Shown here: positions 60,401-64,000 of the stretch, piece after piece | How positions within the stretch are numbered: the first letter of the stretch is position 1 | Layout of the letters: each line of letters opens with the position of its first letter | Assembly (NCBI GenBank): GCA_022577435.1 | Contig: JAKOON010000027.1 | Span: forward strand, 1,337,990 to 1,401,989 | Direction: 5' to 3' | Length of the DNA stretch: 64,000 nucleotides | Source: Embiotoca jacksoni | Taxonomy: Eukaryota > Chordata > Actinopteri > Embiotocidae | Made by a program: the position numbers and the translations under genes | The notes under the pieces: generated by a model | The model's input: the letters and a program-made list of their open reading frames with translations, nothing else | Told to the model about the DNA's origin: nothing | The model's database searches: none

Positions 60401-63400
60401 CTGATGAATGCATAAAACTTGACTGATACAATAAATATTTCCAAGTTAAAGATCTCTTCATTGATTAGTGTGCTGAAGAGCAGTTATTATATTATAAGTA
60501 TTAGATTTTAAAATAAACTATTATTACGACACCTTGTGATCATCTGAAAAGTGTATTTTCAAAGAATCTGTAAAATTACAACTTAAAATCTCAAAGTTTT
60601 CTATTTCCACTCAGTTTTATGTCATTGTGCTTTTCCTAATGTGTTTTGTTTGTTGTTTTGATTCATTTTTTAATTTTAATCTGAAGTATTTTAACCATTT
60701 TTTCCTTTTTCTGTAATCAAATAAGATTCATTTTAATATTGTAACATTGCTTTGAAAGGTGCTATATAAACATAATTATTTTTACAGACTCACAGACCTG
60801 AATTTGAACATTAGACTCGATATTTGACTTTTAAACTTCACCACAACTGTCAACTTTTCGCCGTACTCACTTGATCTTAAGCAGGCTGAGGGTTTTGTTC
60901 TGGGAGAGGATCTCTCCGGTCTTGTCACGGTTCTGGTAAACGGAGAACCCGTTGGAATTGAAGCCGAACTCTTTGGCCACCTGTTGGAGAGGTGAAGAGG
61001 TGGACGTCATAAACTGCATCACGCGTCCTAAAAATCCCCAAAACTCTCACTAATCTCCTGGAGATCTGACGTCTTAAATCAGTCTGGGTTTATCTTTAGG
61101 TGAAAATGTCAAATGATTTGTTCCTCTCTGGGATCTGCGACAGGAAGGAAGGAAGGAAAGAAAGAAGGAAGGAAGTCGGCTCTCCGCTCTCCAAACTCTC
61201 ACAATCACTCGCTCAAAGCAGATTAGCAGAGAGCCTCTTGGCACAAGAGAAACACCTCTTATGGTCGTCGCTCAGGGTGCCAAACTCAGCAACGGAGAGC
61301 GCTCGGAGCCGCTATCCCGTCGCACTCCAACATCACACCACATATCTGGCAGCCCCTCAGACTCATGCTGATTATCTGCTCGTGTCTCATCAGACAGGAA
61401 GTATCGAGAAGGAACTTCGGGCTGTAACGCTCACAAAAGAACGGGATGATTGTCTTGACATTAAAAGCTGGATTCATGAAGACATTTAATGCGGAATAAA
61501 TAATGACTGAAGTCCCCACCGCCTCCTTCTGACATCTGAACCAGCCGAAAATCAGAAAACAGTGAGACAGGATGGATTTTCAGGATCCAATTTATCTTTG
61601 GAGTGAACGCTGGTAAAATTAGCACCCAAAAGCACTTTGAGCGTTTCATGGTTTGTTTTTTAAGCTGCACAAAAGAAAAAAAAGAAAACCTGTCCACTGT
61701 CAGACTGTCAGAGCCAGAACATCACGCTGAGCTTCTTTTTATTCCGTCTGCAGAAGTCCAACCTGCAGGGCTGCTTCCACCCCGTCCCCCTCGTACCGTC
61801 CCGCCCGCCAGCAGGGAATGAAAACGACTCTGCGTCAATCAGCCGGCGACACTGCGCCGCCTGGACACATGCATTTTTGATGAGGAGCTGCTGCAGTGCT
61901 GGAGATCTATTTTTGTTTTTTTTCGACGGTTTCCAGACTCCTCTCTAATTATCTTTCACGAGCGAGTGGAGGTCAGAACAGAGATATTTAAACACAAATC
62001 AAGACTGAATATATCATCCATTTATTCTGGGTATATTTCCCTCTGTCATGATGTGAAGAAACGCCCGGCCTTTCAAAAGTGTGCAGAGCTCTGCATTGAA
62101 AACACTCCCTGAACACAAATGTCCCCTGAAAGCCACATGCCTGACCAGCTCTGGTACTTCCTGCACAGCTTTGTACATTAATGAACAACGAGCAGGAAAA
62201 AAGGAAAAACAACTGTGTACTACTTTGTGACAACAGTACACACAATCCTACTTGCAATGCTGCAAAGATAAGACACATTAAAGCTGCACAAACAATGAGC
62301 ATCATTCCAGGACTGGACTCAAAAATCCAGGATTTGAGAAATGACAATGTAACAGTGGAGGAATGTGAAGTATTCAAGTTCTTCACTGAAGTAAAAGTAC
62401 TAATACACACTGTGAGAATACTCCACTTCGAGTTAAAATCATGAATTTAAAACCTCAGTGAAATAAAAGTCTGAAGATTAATTTTATTGTTGCTTTAAAG
62501 TACATTTTTCTTGAGTAGATGTACGTAGCACCCAGAACAAAACAGAAGCATTGTGTGTATCTGAATGTGCATAAATTGATATTTTTCTTTAAAGCTAGTA
62601 CCTTCTTCAGAAAAGCAGCAGCTGTCTCCCTCTTGGTGGAAGGAATCTTCTTCATCCCGTCTGGGGACTGAACCCTGATGACCTGCACGGGAGGAGGACA
62701 AATAAATCATCAAGTACTATATTTGAGTGGAAAGTGGATTTACTTGTTTGTACTTCCTTGTTACGGTGCTTTCGCTTTCATCTCTACGACATTTTGGAGG
62801 CAAATATTGAACTTTGTACTCCACTGCATTCAATATGATTGTGGTTTGTTTAGCAGATTTATTAACATGAAAAATAAAACGACTACTAAATGATGCTGTA
62901 TCGTTACAGATTAAGCACCGTATACGTTTATTTATTTATTTATTTTTAAATGAGCTTCAGCTGCAACACTGAAGGGATGTACACATTAATGAATATCAAA
63001 TAATTAAAACCCAATAACATACATCATTCAGGAGGGAGCCACTCTGCATCACCAGCACTTTAAGTACATTTAGATGCTGGTAATCGTGTACTTTCTAGTC
63101 TATTTTTAAAAGATAGAAAAAGGGACATTTGATTGTTTTGGTTTTCACATTTCACACAGACCTGGACAGGATTATCTGAGAGACAAACTCTTATTCTGTT
63201 GGTGCAAAATGTGAATCTTTGTGTAAAATGTCTCAAACACCTTTTATAGCATCAAGAGGACAAAAAGAAGAGAACCAGTCGCTCAAAGCTCGACTCAACT
63301 TCCCTGCAGGTTTGTTAGTGAGTTAAACTGGTGACTGTAAATGTTATAATCATACTGGCGGGGGACATCCTGTCAGTCAAGCCCCCCCCCCCCCCCCCTC

Positions 63401-63862
63401 CTTCATAGCGGTGTCGGGACATCATGACAACGATGACAGTGCAAAATAAAAAGTCCCGTCACCTTATTGTCATCTAAAGTCCATGAAGCTGTTTGATTGT
63501 TCCTCTTTGACCCAGACCGTTTGAACTCGAGCTGTCACCGTGTCGGCCAACTAAACATCCCTTTAGTCCATCTACACCTGAGATCCATTAAAGTCCACCA
63601 GCCATGTTCTTTATAATGTCTGGCTGGAGAAATGAACATGTTTTAAACACGTTATTCCTGAAACCCGCCGGTTATGTTGCTTCTGGCCAACAATGATGCT
63701 TCTTCTTTTTAATTCGTCAGCTAGCCTCGGAGCTAAGGTTAGCCGGCTAGCTGCACAGGCCCCGAGTCGGAGCTAATTCTGCTGCCTCATCACTCCGTGC
63801 TAACGTTAGCCGGTCCCGGTAACACGACCCGCCCGGTGAACACTCACAATGTTATCCGCCAT
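54328..63862 (-). CDS. nploc4: NPL4 homolog, ubiquitin recognition factor (NPLOC4), 17 coding exons
   Basis: NPL4 pairs with UFD1 as the p97/VCP cofactor that binds and starts unfolding ubiquitylated substrates (ERAD, chromatin extraction). Exons: 63848-63862, 62602-62682, 60871-60980, 60063-60302, 59934-59982, 59757-59851, 59537-59660, 59264-59443, 59080-59166, 58241-58312, 58040-58166, 57051-57211, 56894-56965, 56698-56790, 55943-56059, 55620-55722, 54328-54488. Joined they give 1887 nt (628 residues plus stop) with every phase consistent; human has 608. In order: the ubiquitin-like UBX-like domain (VIRVQSPDG, RETAAAFLKK), the zinc-binding region (CRHG, CVHC, CKIKSGCEGH, CTKC), the MPN-like core (KYRHVDNIMFENH, GYLYGRYTEH), and the C-terminal NZF finger (MWSCLHCTFMNQPG, CEMC). 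The TAA stop is at 54328-54330. The start ATG is in exon 1 (MADNI), where a GTGAGT donor follows at once. Confidence 0.97.
55000..55600 (-). other. NPLOC4 intron, nothing recognised
   Basis: Lies between exons 55620-55722 and 54328-54488. AT-rich, without exon or repeat that I can name. Confidence 0.5.
60740..60785. repeat. Dispersed repeat tail in an NPLOC4 intron
   Basis: TTGTAACATTGCTTTGAAAGGTGCTATATAAA, cited here in pieces, resembles the tail at 17560-17650. Confidence 0.45.
60981..62601 (-). other. NPLOC4 intron between exons 2 and 3
   Basis: No exon. A GGAA/GAAA-rich stretch lies at 61141-61175, and part of a dispersed AAGTAC-rich repeat lies near its right end. Confidence 0.5.
62360..62860. 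repeat. Diverged dispersed AAGTAC-rich repeat flanking NPLOC4 exon 2
   Basis: GAAGTATTCAAGTTCTTCAC, GAAGTAAAAGTACTAATAC and AAAGTACATTTTTCTTGAGTA lie left of exon 62602-62682, and TCAAGTACTATATTTGAGTG and TTTGTACTCCACTGCATTCA lie right of it. These are pieces of the family at 17236-17460. The exon sits between the fragments. Confidence 0.5.
62683..63847 (-). other. NPLOC4 intron 1
   Basis: No exon seen. A C18-type homopolymer is at about 63381-63399 and a TTTA repeat at about 62928-62945. Confidence 0.5.
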
Positions 63863-64000
63863 GTTCGGGTCCGGTGGGAGCTCCCGGGATGTTTCGCCGC
63901 TGTTGGTAGACAGACACAGTAAATACAAAACAATAATCAAGCAGCGTTTCTGTCTGTTCGTCAGCGAAACTCCATCCCACAGCTCAAACACCGGGTGTTA
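63863..64000 (-). promoter_or_regulatory. NPLOC4 5' UTR and start of promoter
   Basis: The segment upstream of the ATG is moderately GC-rich, with no TATA box seen. It runs off the window edge, so the promoter is incomplete. Confidence 0.35.

Overview
This window looks like nuclear DNA of a ray-finned (teleost) fish, probably a percomorph. The genes are vertebrate and intron-rich with GT/AG introns. The non-coding DNA is packed with (CA)n/(TG)n microsatellites, and several dispersed repeats match families I recognise from teleost genomes. The species cannot be determined. There are no bacterial or viral genes, no operon and no CRISPR array.

All convincing genes lie on the minus strand, transcribed right to left. 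From right to left: (1) NPLOC4, CDS 63862 to 54328, 17 coding exons assembled here into an unbroken 628-residue frame; it is the NPL4 cofactor of the p97/VCP unfoldase. (2) A small secreted-protein gene I do not recognise, CDS 50819 to 49786, three coding exons. (3) RNF213 (mysterin), CDS 47743 to 18906, about 60 exons; a giant AAA+ ATPase and E3 ubiquitin ligase, with a 3.8-kb exon that carries two AAA modules, plus RING and RZ zinc-finger exons. (4) CEP131 (AZI1), CDS 16660 to 4916, 28 coding exons; a coiled-coil centriolar satellite and ciliogenesis protein. (5) At the left edge, a weak ORF for a single-pass membrane protein (514-777) with a possible poly(A) signal at 16-21.

CEP131, RNF213 and NPLOC4 all lie in human 17q25.3, so the window is a conserved-synteny block compacted in fish. 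NPLOC4 (p97-dependent unfolding of ubiquitylated proteins) and RNF213 (ubiquitin ligase of immunity, lipid droplets and vasculature) both act in ubiquitin biology, but nothing here shows joint regulation.

No wholly new biological system was found. The most notable observations are: a tandem duplication of a three-exon cassette in CEP131 (exons 8-10 copied as 11-13, phases kept); two acidic insertions in RNF213; an IRF/ISRE-like element upstream of RNF213; microsatellites that form a splice donor in CEP131 and an acceptor tract in the secreted gene; a C8 homopolymer that decides the C-terminus of that secreted protein; an 81-bp near-palindromic Tc1/mariner-like MITE; and a nine-unit 26-bp minisatellite.
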